Assembly: GCA_030248295.1 (NCBI GenBank)
Contig: JASANH010000959.1
Coordinates: 310,001-374,000, forward strand
Direction: 5' to 3'
Origin: Mesodorylaimus sp. YZB2_4
Taxonomy: Eukaryota > Nematoda > Enoplea > Dorylaimida > Dorylaimidae
DNA length: 64,000 bases
A program made the position numbers and the translations under genes. This document shows, one piece after another, positions 24,693-36,100 of this stretch (positions within the stretch are counted from its first letter, which is position 1; every line of letters begins with the position of its first letter). The notes beneath the pieces are model-generated. The model saw nothing but the letters and a program-made list of their open reading frames with translations, had not been told where the DNA came from and ran no database searches.

Positions 24693-26325
24693 GTTCGATG
24701 TGAGCTCAAGTATCAAATGTAAGATCGACCCAGGGACGACCAAGCTTCAATTTTTACCCCGTACTTTTATTAATAAATTCGATGCACCCACGAGTGGTGG
24801 GCGATAGTGACTCAACAAAGCTTTTTTGTGCATCGTCGATTTTCACGGATCTCGCAATAAACGTTTCTTCAGAAGTGGCTTGGCGATATCGGCCATAACT
24901 CACTGTCCTTTCGCTCTTATCCGATCAGCGACATATCAGCGTGTTCGCAAAATAAATGGGGAATAGAAAGCTCATCGAGATAAAGTTTATATTTCTAACC
25001 CATCTCGGTATATAGTTCGGTTAAAGTTTAAGATCCCCTTCAGACATATCACCACTCATGGGTGCATCGGATTCGCACATAAATGGGGGATGTAATCTTG
25101 GTCGTCTATGTTTCCAATTGGGTCGAACTGTGAAGAAGCCACTACATGGTTCCCGCCAATCACATTATTTGAGTGTGAGCGTGCAGGGACCTTCAGTGTT
25201 GTAGTTCTTGGCACTATGGGTCGTATGTAAATAGTAGGATAGACGGGGCATACTTGGACTGGTTCGGGCGTAATATGCAGATTAGATTTTGGGCCAGGAC
25301 AGTGTTGAGGATTGGCTTTTATAGTGAGCAGGCCTACATGTTTCTGCTGGATTTCCTTGGGTGACCTTAGGCTTCTCGAGACGTTTAACATGGTTCCTGA
25401 CGTGTATATATAGCAGAGACTTCGTACGTCTGATGGCATTGTATATCGCGATCTCGCTGGAGTATAGTCGACAGTAAACGCTCGTCATTTTTACGTACAT
25501 GGCTCGATTTCTTCGCTTGAGAGGGTTGTCCCGTTTCCACCCGTATGCCGGTCGGTCTTCCGGTCTTCCGGTAAGCAGCGTTGAGTTGGGTGTGGTGAGG
25601 TTAGGCATTTCTGAGGTCGCCACACAACCTCACCACAGAACTCTGCAGAAAACCTGTCACCATTGCCTTTCAGGATATGGTAATTGTACACATGACTCTT
25701 TGATATCCCGATCATAGCCAAACCATTTGACCTTTTACCTCTCCTGGACCACGACCACTTCACACCGTCCAGGGTCCGTGGCGGAAATTCAAAATTTAAC
25801 GGTTTTTGTGACCAAAAAAATGGCGCCAAGTTCAGATCTGTCTCATGTCGGATGTACTGCTGCGGTTGCTTCAACTTTTTCAGATTTTTACTTCTTTCAC
25901 TTTCCTTGATGATAGTTTTCATTTAGTCTATGGAACTAGCAAAAGGATCAGACACACACTAGATTGGCTAGATTCTAAAACTAGATATTGATTTATTCAG
26001 GTGGGGGCAGAAGTGAAGGTTGGAAAATTTAAAAAATCACCATGTTCGTCGACAACTAATTAGAATACAGCGCATCCGCGCCCCATAAGTAACTTTGTGC
26101 AGTCACCTGCGCAGCATAACACGAATTAGATGCAGTATTCGGGTAATTTGGTGCGTTGAATGATCTTTCGTTTTTGCTAAGCTTTTCCGCGAGGTTTGTA
26201 ATTTCGAGTCCCTTATTTTCACCTGCAGGTAAAACTAACTGCGCAGAGAAAAAACTTATTGCCTGATTAGCCGCCTTTTTCTCAGTTCCGCGCTCAATTT
26301 CTTTCCAATTTGGCTGAATATACTT

Positions 26326-26760
26326 ACAAGGGACCATATTTGACCGTTAAGTCGAATTTTGGAAAGCCAAAAATTGTAATATGTTCCTAGGCGTAAAAGA
26401 AAGCTCTGTGCAAAATATTGGAGGCGTCTGGCCAACTGGTCAGTTGTGGTCAGCGCGTGGAATACAATGAAATTTTCAAATTCTGCTGGATTTTTTGGGT
26501 TTTAAAAAAACGCCAAACCCGAGTGTTGGAAGCTCAAACTCGAAACTCCGAACCCAAAAACCTAGTTTGGAAAGAACTCTGCGTTCTCAACGCTCAGCTT
26601 CGTTAACACACAAAAATTCGGGACTTTAGACGCTGACCACAACTGACCAGTTGACCAAACGCCTCTAATATTTTGCATAGACCTTTCTTTTGAACCTACG
26701 AACATGTTGCAATTTTCGGTTTCTTAAAGTTCGACTTAACGGTGGGCGATGTTCCCTTGT
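26326..26760. mobile_element. Foldback MITE, family F (copy 1)
   Basis: The inverted arms begin ACAAGGGA and end TCCCTTGT. The landmark is CTGGCCAACTGGTCAG and its complement, placed about 130 bases in from either end. Two related but diverged copies lie at about 31775-32200 and 37170-37550, so three members of one family sit within 11 kb. Confidence 0.85.
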
Positions 26761-26912
26761 TAAGGAGGGCTAACGCAAGATGTGCGACAGTAAGCTGCAA
26801 ATAAAAAACGAAAGCGAGATCAGTGGTCATCTATTATTTCACTTTGTACATTTTGTGCATCAATAGTAACCGAGCACAGTGAATTTCGAGAGCACGCGGT
26901 ATGAAATGCATA

Positions 26913-29900
26913 CTAATCAGATGTATCCGGAGGATGTTCTGAATCAGCGTCTATTAAATTTTCTACACTCTCTTCTTTCCTTGGTTTTGAATTGAAGAAA
27001 ATCTTGTCTATTTCGAGGGATGGCAGCTCTACACCAAGATGCAATAATATGGCCAGCGGAAATGTCATTGCCAGACATTTTATCGACGAAAATGCCTAAA
27101 AGAATATTCTTTGCTTTTCCTATCTTCATCTGATTTTACGATCCCTTTTATTACCAGAGTCCAGTTAGAATCATAATGGGGAGGCCTCTCGCCGCTATCG
27201 AATATGAACATGTAGCAAGGGAAGTGGACTAAATAAGCACAATACGACAGCTGGGCGAGAAATCGAAAGCCTTTCCACGACAAAAATTTATTGACCCAAC
27301 CTGAAAACCTCGATTTATGGGAGACAGCAATGATAGAAATTTTGTACCGTATCTTACTAGCATTTCCAGTTGAGCAGGCGCAGATGACCCAGACAGCGCA
27401 GGCCGCGAAAGCCATCCTTACTAGACCAGAATACACTCCATTCGCCCACGGTACCATGGCAGGTCCGTATGGTAGGATCATGACAAAAGCAACGACTGGA
27501 AAAGATAACCAGCAGATCGATTTGACAATCTTAAAAACTCGAGATAATCACAGTTAATTGCGTAAGATCTTTTCCTTACCTTGTTGTATTTTATCACTTT
27601 GTCCTTATATCCATCTAAAATTTGGCCCAGCATCAATCCAAGTACGTAAGGACCACTGCGGAGATAGGGCCGCATATAAGCCGTGAAACCCCGCGCAAAG
27701 TCCTGGTCATAACTAAAAAAAGACTTGTTATGTGCACGTCAAAAATTCAGTTTGTTGCCGTAACTCGGAAAATCTGAGGAATATGAATCTTGGTCATCAT
27801 CATGTTCATGTTTTACCACATCACCAAACGCTTGTGCGCACTCGAGGGTGAAGGGGAACATTTCACACGAAATGATTTATCGGCCCGCGAGTCGAACACT
27901 CGCCCGTAACTGCGCACCTGGCGTGAGAGGCAGACGCCTAACCCACCAGGCCACGAGGCCGGTGGACGGACTAGGTGCAGTAACCTTTTTATGTACGCAG
28001 ATATTCGTACATATGGCACATGTACCGTAGATCCGATGGGACAGCAATTGCGTCATTCTATTGGCTGCTGCTTGGAAAATAATAATTTTGTACTGTAAAA
28101 CCCGCTATGCATACACAGCCACCCATACAACGGGTGCTACAGCTTCGATCTATTCGATCGTCGATCCGGCCATGAGAAAACCAGCTGCCTGTACAGCACA
28201 CTTATTGTTAGTGCATATCAGCTGCTGCTGAGATGAATTGTGTGTTCAGGAGGACCAGTGGGGTCACATCAAATTGGAATTTGTGATGGCACACAAGTCG
28301 AACTGACGATGAGAAACGAAGCCAGTCTTTGGTGTTTTCGATTCCTTTTGTTATTTTTTGCAAGGTGACCCTAACACAAGCAGGCACAAGTCTTTTGATT
28401 CGAGCAGGAGCTTTAGCTTTAGCAGAAGTTCAGGAGCATAAACGCGTATTCGCACCCTGTTGTCCTACCTACCTTTCTTTGAGAGATAACCCATACAACC
28501 CATACCAAAGAGGTTTACTCTTGGCATCTCTGCTTATTATACTCACTACTGAATGAACTAACCTTTCTTTTACGGGTAAGCCATACAAGCTGACTGGGGG
28601 TAAATTTCCAAGACCATACCAAGCGCCACGAGCAGCCATGTCGCCCATTATCAGCAAACTGCCAAGTGCATATGCTGTACGTGGAGATCTGAAAGCACAA
28701 GTTTCCGTTAATTGATTCGATTGAAGTATACACAATTTGTCTACTCACAATGTCAGAGGGATTAACATAAATGTGGCGCAAAGAAAATACTGGAATTCGT
28801 TGGCCAAATACCAGGAATGCAGCATGCAAACCCGTGCTGATGGCACCTCGTCAAAATTATTGAAGTACAGCAAATGATGCCACCAAGTGTCCTTGCACAG
28901 ATGGGTTTCTGTCGGCCAGAGTGGACCGTTCGAAAAATAATAAAATAATTCGCTGTATATCCACAAGACGAAGGCGTAGGGTGGCGTCAATCTGGAAGAA
29001 TGGCTGTGCTGCAGTGGGCTAAGCCCACTGCAGCACAGCCATTCTGGGGGGGGGGGGGCCCCAGAGGAAAAAACGCTGGCAGCCACCCAGAGACAAAATT
29101 CGACTACAAAAGCAGCCAGTGTAGCAAAACACCTGCTGCTAAAACATCAATGTCGAAATAGTATGAAAAAATTTGATATTCAGATTTAGCATCCAGTATT
29201 TTAGCGAGTAGCTAAAATTTTGGACCTTCATCTCAATTATTTTGGAAATGTCGAAAATGTCATTTCCAAATCTTGCCCCCTAAGCAGTAAAGAAATTTGG
29301 ATTTTTTTGCACGGGTGTTAGAGGTCCAGAATTTTGGCCATCCCATGGATATGTGGCTGTATGTGGATGCAGAATCTAAATATCACACTTTTACCCATAT
29401 TCAGACATCGACTCTAGAGTTTTCTTCTCTTTCTTTAACATGAGTATGGGTGAATGTGGCTGACCGAAGTCTGCTAGAAAAACTCCGACTGAAAAAAAAG
29501 CGTGTCTAGAACTACACCGCTGGCTGAAACATCAACTCTGGAGATCGACCTCTTCGAGCTCGGAAGTCAATAATCATTTTAATATAGCCATTACTCCAGG
29601 AGCCAGGGCTAAAGGATATCTATCACTCGCGACGGAAACCCTAATCCCACCTGACGTATCGACGGAAGTAGTGCTTGATCCAGAAGCATGGGCTGGTCAA
29701 TGTCTGATCGCTGACTTTCTTCATCCAGTTGTAGGCCAGCACTAATCCACTGAAATAATGTCTCCTTCAAACGCTGTAGAAAATCGGGGGCCTTCCATAT
29801 TACTCACCTCATAATAAAAAATGTGTCTACTCCATACGATCCCAACAAAAATATTAAAGTCCATGGGTTACCAGCCACTTGCATATAAATTGCGTTATCT

Positions 29901-31305
29901 GCATAGATAAATCTGACAATCAAGAAGTTTCTTGGCAACGAAGGCATTTTCCTTACCAAGCCATTGAAACTGAATTATTGTGTGAAACAAAACAATCCAA
30001 ACGAATGACAAAACTCGCATGCCGTGCAGGCACTCAATCTGCCCAGGAATAATTTTATTCGAGTAAATCTTTGCGCCATTTGATAGAATCGAGAACGATA
30101 AAAACGACCTGGCTGCTTTGCCTATAAAAAGTACGTTGTGATAGTGTGACGTATCACCCTGTAGGTGCTCTTCCTTGCACATCTTTAGCACTTCAGTAAA
30201 CTAAACTTTTCGAGTTTAAACTTTTCGAGAAGTTCACCACTGCTTTCCTTTTTCTAGCTCCAAAACAGTGTGCTGCTCCGCTCATTTTTTCTAGCAGCTT
30301 ACCAATAAGATGCAATTTATGATTTCCATCAGCCAAAATTTTTCCTGCGTGCCTGTTCGAACTATCGCAGTTCCGTAAGTGTCGTCGCAGTAAAATACCA
30401 TCCCACAATGTTGCTGCAGCCAATAGAACGAATAACGACACACATCCTGTTCTAAGATGCCAACGCCCTTCCCTTTCTTTAGTAACGCGCTTCTCACTCA
30501 CTTACACTGCAAATATGGCCGAGTAGTCCTGCGCGAAACTTGGAGGATGTTCACCGCATCGCACAGAAAATTGTTTCACTTGGCTCAGGTTCCAGACTGA
30601 AAGTATTTCACTCAGCAGAGAAAGATGCACACAAAGCGTACCCCCTGCTTACCCGCATGGCGTATGTCTTGACTGCTGCAGGAATCAGGAACGCATAGTC
30701 CTAACTGAATCTTATCGAGCCACCCAGCTGGAATCATAGCTGTACAATATCTGCCCATGAATTGTCTCGAATTGTTCAAAGGAACATTTCGAATAGCTGA
30801 ACACTCGTAATAGGATCCCAGCCAGTACTTGTTACCGAAATCAACGGCTGGTGGTCGACGACCCTGAGCATCCACCACTGAAAAGTTGAGTAAAAGTTTT
30901 CTGCCAAATAGGGCGAGAATACTTACAATATTTGACCCAACCATATTCATCGACACAGGTGCTACTGTTACAAGTGTCCAGCATCTCCCACGCAGTTTCT
31001 ACCACCTCAATATCATGCACACATTCAGCGCTGATATATAATCCATCCAGAATGGTCGTGGTTTTGTTCATAATTAACGCCTTGACGGCATTCTATCAAA
31101 GAGAGTCCAAAATGTAGCAGTTTCATGAAACAGCCACGATCTTACTTACCAACATTGATTCAGCATCGGCTACGCCCTCTCCGTCGACAGGACTACTTGA
31201 AACATTGACCTCTCTGACAAATAAATAGCTCTCATTTTTTTGGGTAGATCCGTCTGCATAACGAGGCAGGTATAATAAAATAATAAGAATAAGTTGTGTC
31301 TTCAT
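26913..31305 (-). CDS. NRF-6-type membrane acyltransferase, copy B (14 exons)
   Basis: Exons in transcript order: 31150-31305, 30927-31092, 30653-30877, 30506-30596, 30303-30451, 29957-30121, 29808-29898, 29651-29749, 28749-28991, 28563-28688, 27580-27712, 27358-27529, 27155-27300 and 26913-27095. Every junction is GT-AG and in phase, giving 714 residues. The signal peptide (MKTQLILIILLYLP…) is followed by the cysteine-containing NRF domain (WEMLDTCNSSTC; DAQGRRPPAVDFGNKYWLG; GRYCTAMIP; LGLCVPDSC), a membrane segment in exon 5, and the acyltransferase-3 domain. That domain holds the conserved HGMRVLSFVWIVLFH segment with its Arg and His, then WYLANEFQYF and about ten membrane segments in all. 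The tail is acidic. Most introns are 49-60 nt; intron 8 (659 nt) holds a palindrome and intron 10 (850 nt) a SINE. I see no broken exon, so it is probably functional. Confidence 0.92.
27797..27965 (-). repeat. tRNA-derived SINE (family 1) in intron 10 of NRF copy B
   Basis: It has the same tRNA-like head (A box GTGGCCTGGTGGG; B box GTGTTCGACTC in a pairing T-arm) and body (CTCGAGTGCGC landmark) as 7741-7900, with the same orientation relative to the plus strand. The tail is TCATGATGATG-like on the minus strand. Confidence 0.85.
28997..29045. repeat. Perfect 49-bp palindrome beside the exon 9 acceptor of NRF copy B
   Basis: Two perfect 24-bp arms (starting AGAATGGCTGTGCTGCAGTG) flank a single-base spacer, and a run of 12 G follows. 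It lies 5 bases from exon 9 (which ends at 28991) and so covers the pyrimidine tract and likely branch region of intron 8. Copies C and D have one arm only at this place. Confidence 0.9.
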
Positions 31306-31774
31306 CGCTCTATGTACTGTATGTCCTTATGGAAACATAAACTGTCTGTTAGTCTCCCTCCGGACGGAGTTGTGAGGAGTCGTCGTGTGTTCGCGAGTTG
31401 AGAAACGGGTGGCAGGCATCTTCCTTTCTAGTTCTGAATGGCGCGATGCAGAAACCCTATTGCATAGACTGTATCTCAGCCACCAGTCTGTACATCGATG
31501 ACTAAAAACCATACATTCTATTCTGGTCGCCCTTCATCCGCCAGCACCAGGAATATGATTGTACCATCATTCTTTTAAAAAATCTGATCGAATGCATCCA
31601 GTGATTTGGGGAGTGGGACAAAAAAGACAGTCTTGTCAACTTTTTTATTCTTTCAGCGTCAAGATACAAGCGACGATGAAAACCGAGTGCATCGAAGCTG
31701 TCAAAGATTGGTCATACGGGTAAAGTACTGAACATGTGGACTTTCTCTCTTGTGAGATTTCACGCTCGTACAGT

Positions 31775-32200
31775 GTAGCATCGCCAACCGTACTTAAGCT
31801 TCAAAGAACCAAAAATTGTAGTTTGTTCCTGGCGGCAAAAGAACGCTCTCTGCAAAATATTTGACCCGCCTGGCCAACTGGCCACCAGTAGTCAGCGACT
31901 AAAGTCCCGCAAGTTTTGGAATTTTTGTGCGACAAAAAGACTTGCAAGGTTTGTCTATACTGGGTTTACGGGATTGGGGCTTTGAGCTCCATGTTCCATC
32001 ACGCGGGTTTGGGGTTTTTTCACAGAAGACCCGACAAGGCAGGAAAATTTCAAAAAATTCGCAGGACTTTGGGTGCGACTACTGCTGGCCAGTTTGCCAG
32101 ACGGCCTAAATGCTTTGCGTAGATCGTTCTTTTGTGCCTAATATAACGAATTACAATCATTGCTTGTCAAGTTCGACTTTGGCAAAATTCCCTTGAGCGC
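31775..32200. mobile_element. Foldback MITE, family F (copy 2)
   Basis: The inverted arms carry CTGGCCAACTGGCCA and TGGCCAGTTTGCCAG, with outer similarity to 26326-26760 (AAAATTGTAGTTTGTTCCT; CAAAATATTTGACC). The outer ends are diverged, so the borders are approximate. Confidence 0.72.
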
Positions 32201-32792
32201 TGTTGAAGTCTAAATGTAAAAGTGTGGTACCTGAATGAGGAAAATTTGGAGATGAGGAGATTCAAAGAAAATCTGCAGATTTTGCTCGCCAAGCGATAAT
32301 ATCTAAATAAGAAAATTTCCTGCCTGAGAAACCGACTCTTGCACCTTCTGCACCTTACACTGGGGTTTAGACCCCGTTAACTGAAACTGTAACTAAATCT
32401 TTTTTCCGAAGTTGTATTAAGGCTAATGATTACAAATAATACTTCTGGACTTTCGGTAATTTAGGTGCATACACTTTGACCATACGATCGTAAATTTTGT
32501 GGTCGTAAACGTGAAGCCTTCTTCTGTAAGAACCGTGATGAGAGACCGATGCGCAACATTTGTCAAATTTGTAATTTCTCTGACCCACCTCCACATAGAT
32601 AACCATATTTCAAGAATGCGTGAATGGATCAGCAAGATTTTTTGCAGGGGTTCTAGAAAAATGTGGGATGTAAATGATACAAATTTGACTGCTGTAGCTC
32701 ATGCGGGAGGCGCTCAGGCTACTAACTTTTTGAACTCCATCTGTTAACTAGGAACAAAAATAAACAGTTTTGAGATATTTTTTCAAAACTTG

Positions 32793-32839
32793 AAAGTTTT
32801 AAGTCAAGAAAGCATAAAGCTTTCTTGACTTAAAACTTT
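32793..32839. repeat. 47-bp perfect hairpin
   Basis: Two 21-bp perfect arms (AAAGTTTTAAGTCAAGAAAGC and its complement) surround a 5-base loop. There is no U-tract and no gene ends nearby, so this is not read as a terminator. Confidence 0.85.
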
Positions 32840-33143
32840 TAGTGTCTTTTTTAACGCAAGTTTTATTGCTAACTGCAGAACTTATTTTCGCTTCCTGTAC
32901 CAAATTTCGTGCATTTCCTTGCACTCAACACTGCTTTTCTCCTCCGTTGCTGTTTGCACATCCCGTGCTAAATTCTCAATCGGAAACGCGCCATTGCAAA
33001 ATGTGAAAGTGTGTTATATCTTCAGGTACAATACGATATTTTTATTTTGTAAACTACGCGACAACTGCAAGCTATAATCTAAAACATAACTTCTTACGAT
33101 TAGGAAATAGCACATAACAGAAATGAAGCTACGCATGATCTAC

Positions 33144-36100
33144 TCACATGTTCGCGAAGTTGGCTCCTAGTTTTCCTTGCCTCAGCATTTCTTCCTTAAG
33201 TGTCTTTTTTAGTCCCCTATTGCTGCACTGAAAGAAAATCTTGTCGATTTCCAGGGACGGCAGTTCGACACCCAGGTGCAACAATATAGCCAAGGGAAAT
33301 GTCAATGCCAGACATTTTATTGACGAAAACGCCTGAAAGAAATTCAAATTTAAATATTCTCATCATATTCCCAATCGTCTTTCATTACCAGGGTCCAGTT
33401 AGAGTTATAATGGGGAGGCCGCTCGCCGCTATGAAATATGAACATGTAGCACGGATAATGAACTAAATATGCACAATATGATAACTGGGCGAGAAATCGA
33501 AAACCTTTCCACGACAAAAATTTATTGACCCAGCCTAAAAAGCAATATTTTTTCTTTGAAAAGCATAAATATTTAGCTAAGTGCTCAATTTACGGGCATT
33601 TCCACTTGAGCAGGCGTAGATGACCCAAACGACGCAGACCGCAAAAGCCATCCTTATAGATCCAGAATATACCCCATTTACAACAGGATGCATGGCGGGT
33701 GTCAAGTATGGCAGCATAAGTAAAAACACGGCCAGTGGAAGGGATGACCACCGGATTAATTTTCCAGTCTGAAGAATTCGAGATGACTAGCCTTACGGAG
33801 TCACTGAGAATTATTATATCTGCTTACCGTTTTGTAAGTTATCACCTCGCGTTCATTTTTATTTACAATTAGCATTCGACCAATCATCAACCCGAGAATA
33901 TACGGGCCGCTGCGAAGATATGGGCTCATGTAAGCTGCAAGACCCTTCGCAAAGTCTTGATCGTGACTAGAACATAAAATACCTCTTGGTCGCAGCTGCA
34001 AGAAAGTTTGACCTAATTGTAAGTTACAAACATGGGAAATTCAGGGAACTTAGATTTTCACATCCAGATGAAAGTGGACAAGAAAGACAGTACAAAATCC
34101 TGTTCATTGGACGTGCAAACATGGATCGTAGACATAGGCGTACTGTATATTACGTTTTATTTCATCATCACCATAAATCATTTGATTCACAACCTAGACT
34201 CTCCCTTTTAAAGCACGACTAGCGCGAAGTATTCGTGAAATCTATCCCTGAGAGCAGCCTAACAAATGTCCCATAATTTCCATGTATGAATATACAACGT
34301 CTGTTCATGTATATTTTGTAAACAGCCAAAAGCAAAATGTGCTGTATTTGAATGAATGGAGGACTGCAATTTACTTCGAGCCCTACTTCTGCTTCAATGT
34401 ATCAAAAAATCTTAAATATTTAGTCTATAGGAAAACTAAAACAAAGCTGGTGGCATTCTACAGCATCGTTCGCGCGAATGAAAGGCAAGAAAGAAAAGAT
34501 TCACTCGAATCATCCACATGAACTGTAGATGACAGACCCCGAGTCTGCACACTTGAAAAATGTTCAAGAGGTCTATTTTTGCTTTGGAGGGAAAGCAAAA
34601 CCCAAAGTCGATACCTGCTAGGCCGTCCAGTCGATTGAAGAATGCGTCAAATTGCAAATTTTTCAGGTACCAAAGAGATTTACTCATAGCATCACTGCTT
34701 ATTAGACTCACTACTAAATGAACTAACCTTTCTTTTACGGGTAAGCCATACAAGCTGACTGAGGGTAAATTTCCGAGACCATACCAAGCACCGCGGGCAG
34801 CCATGTCGGCCATTATCAGTAGGCTGCCGAATACATATGCTATGCGTCGAAAGCTAAAACACGTGACGGTTTAGATTTTTGAACCACCAACAGTCCATAA
34901 TCGACCGATCCACCGATCAGAGGGGCGGATCAGTTCCCGGTCTGATCCAAGTGCTGAATCGGCCGGATTAGCAACTGATATTTTTTCCGCGCTTTATCTC
35001 TTGGGAAATGATAAAGTGTGAGAGCCCTTAACGACAAAATCCCGTTTTTTCTCTCTAATCACTAATTAATCCGGCCTTAGGTGCTGCTTAACTCTCCTAC
35101 ATGGAGAGTCTTTTGGAGTGGTCTAACACAGAGCGATAGCGAAAAGCCATGGCAGGCTGGTGAGGACGCAGTGCCAAACACATCCCCATCTATCTTCTGT
35201 TTTTTTAAGCGGATCAGCCGGATCGGATCGGGGTTGGGATCCAGGCTGGATCGATCGATGCTAGCCCACAATGCAGTTCGTCCACTCACAATGTCAGAGG
35301 GATTAACATGAATGTGGCGCAGAGAAAGTATTGGAACTCGTTGGCCAAGTACCACGAGTGCGCCATGCAAACCTGAGCCGACGGGACATTGTCAAAATTA
35401 TTGAAGTACAGCAAATGATGCCACCAAGTATCCTTGCACAGATGGGTTTCTGTCGGCCAGAGTGGACCGCTCGAAAAATAATAAAATAATTCGCTGTATA
35501 TCCACAAGACGAAGGCGTAGGGTGGCGTCAGTCTGGAAGAATAGTTGTGCTGCAGTGGGCCAAACATGACAAGCGCAGGCGTATGTGGCCTGACAAAGTC
35601 GGCGGGACAAAATATTCCGCTGCAACAAAGCAAAGCTAGGGCTACACTCGGAGCAGAAACATCAACTCGAGGCTGATGTTTCCCTCTGACTTTCCAAAAC
35701 TTGCGGGCGCTAGGGTTATAGTTATATTGGGACACACCCTAATCTCACCTGATGTAACGGCGGAGGTAATGCTTGAGCCAGAACCAAGGGTTGGTCAATG
35801 TCTGATCGTTGACCTTCTTCATCCAGTTGTAGGCCAAAACCAATCCGCTGTAATAATCTCTATGCGAGTTAGAGAATCACTTCCCTCGTTACAGTATATC
35901 ACCCTCACCTCATGATAAAAAACGTGTCAACTCCGTATGATCCCAACAGAAACATTAAAGTCCACGCGTTCCCAGCCATTTGCATGTAAATTGCGTTGTC
36001 TAAAAGTGAGAGCTGCCAAAAGATTTTTCATTGGATAACGTCAATGTGTTTCTTACCGAGCAATTCAAACTGAATGATTGAGTGAAATAAAACGATCCAA

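Larger units (their letters stand above)
23417..26912. other. Intergenic region between NRF copies A and B
   Basis: It contains the foldback element at 24262-24692 and the MITE at 26326-26760. The 143-codon open frame at 25491-25922 (minus) is basic and proline-containing but matches no family I know and lacks splice support. The rest is unassigned. The promoter of copy A should lie just right of 23416. Confidence 0.45.
31306..33143. other. Intergenic region between NRF copies B and C
   Basis: It includes the presumed promoter of copy B just above 31305, a family F MITE (31775-32200), and about 230 bases after it that match 39187-39400. A short perfect hairpin lies at 32793-32839. No gene is supported; the open frames at 31916-32122 lie in the MITE. 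Confidence 0.5.

Noticed and set aside
25491..25922. 143-codon minus-strand open frame as a gene
   Set aside because: It overlaps several other chance frames and shows no family resemblance or supported exon borders.
32793..32839. Transcription terminator hairpin
   Set aside because: This is a eukaryotic locus, no gene ends here and there is no T-tract; it is better read as a small inverted repeat.
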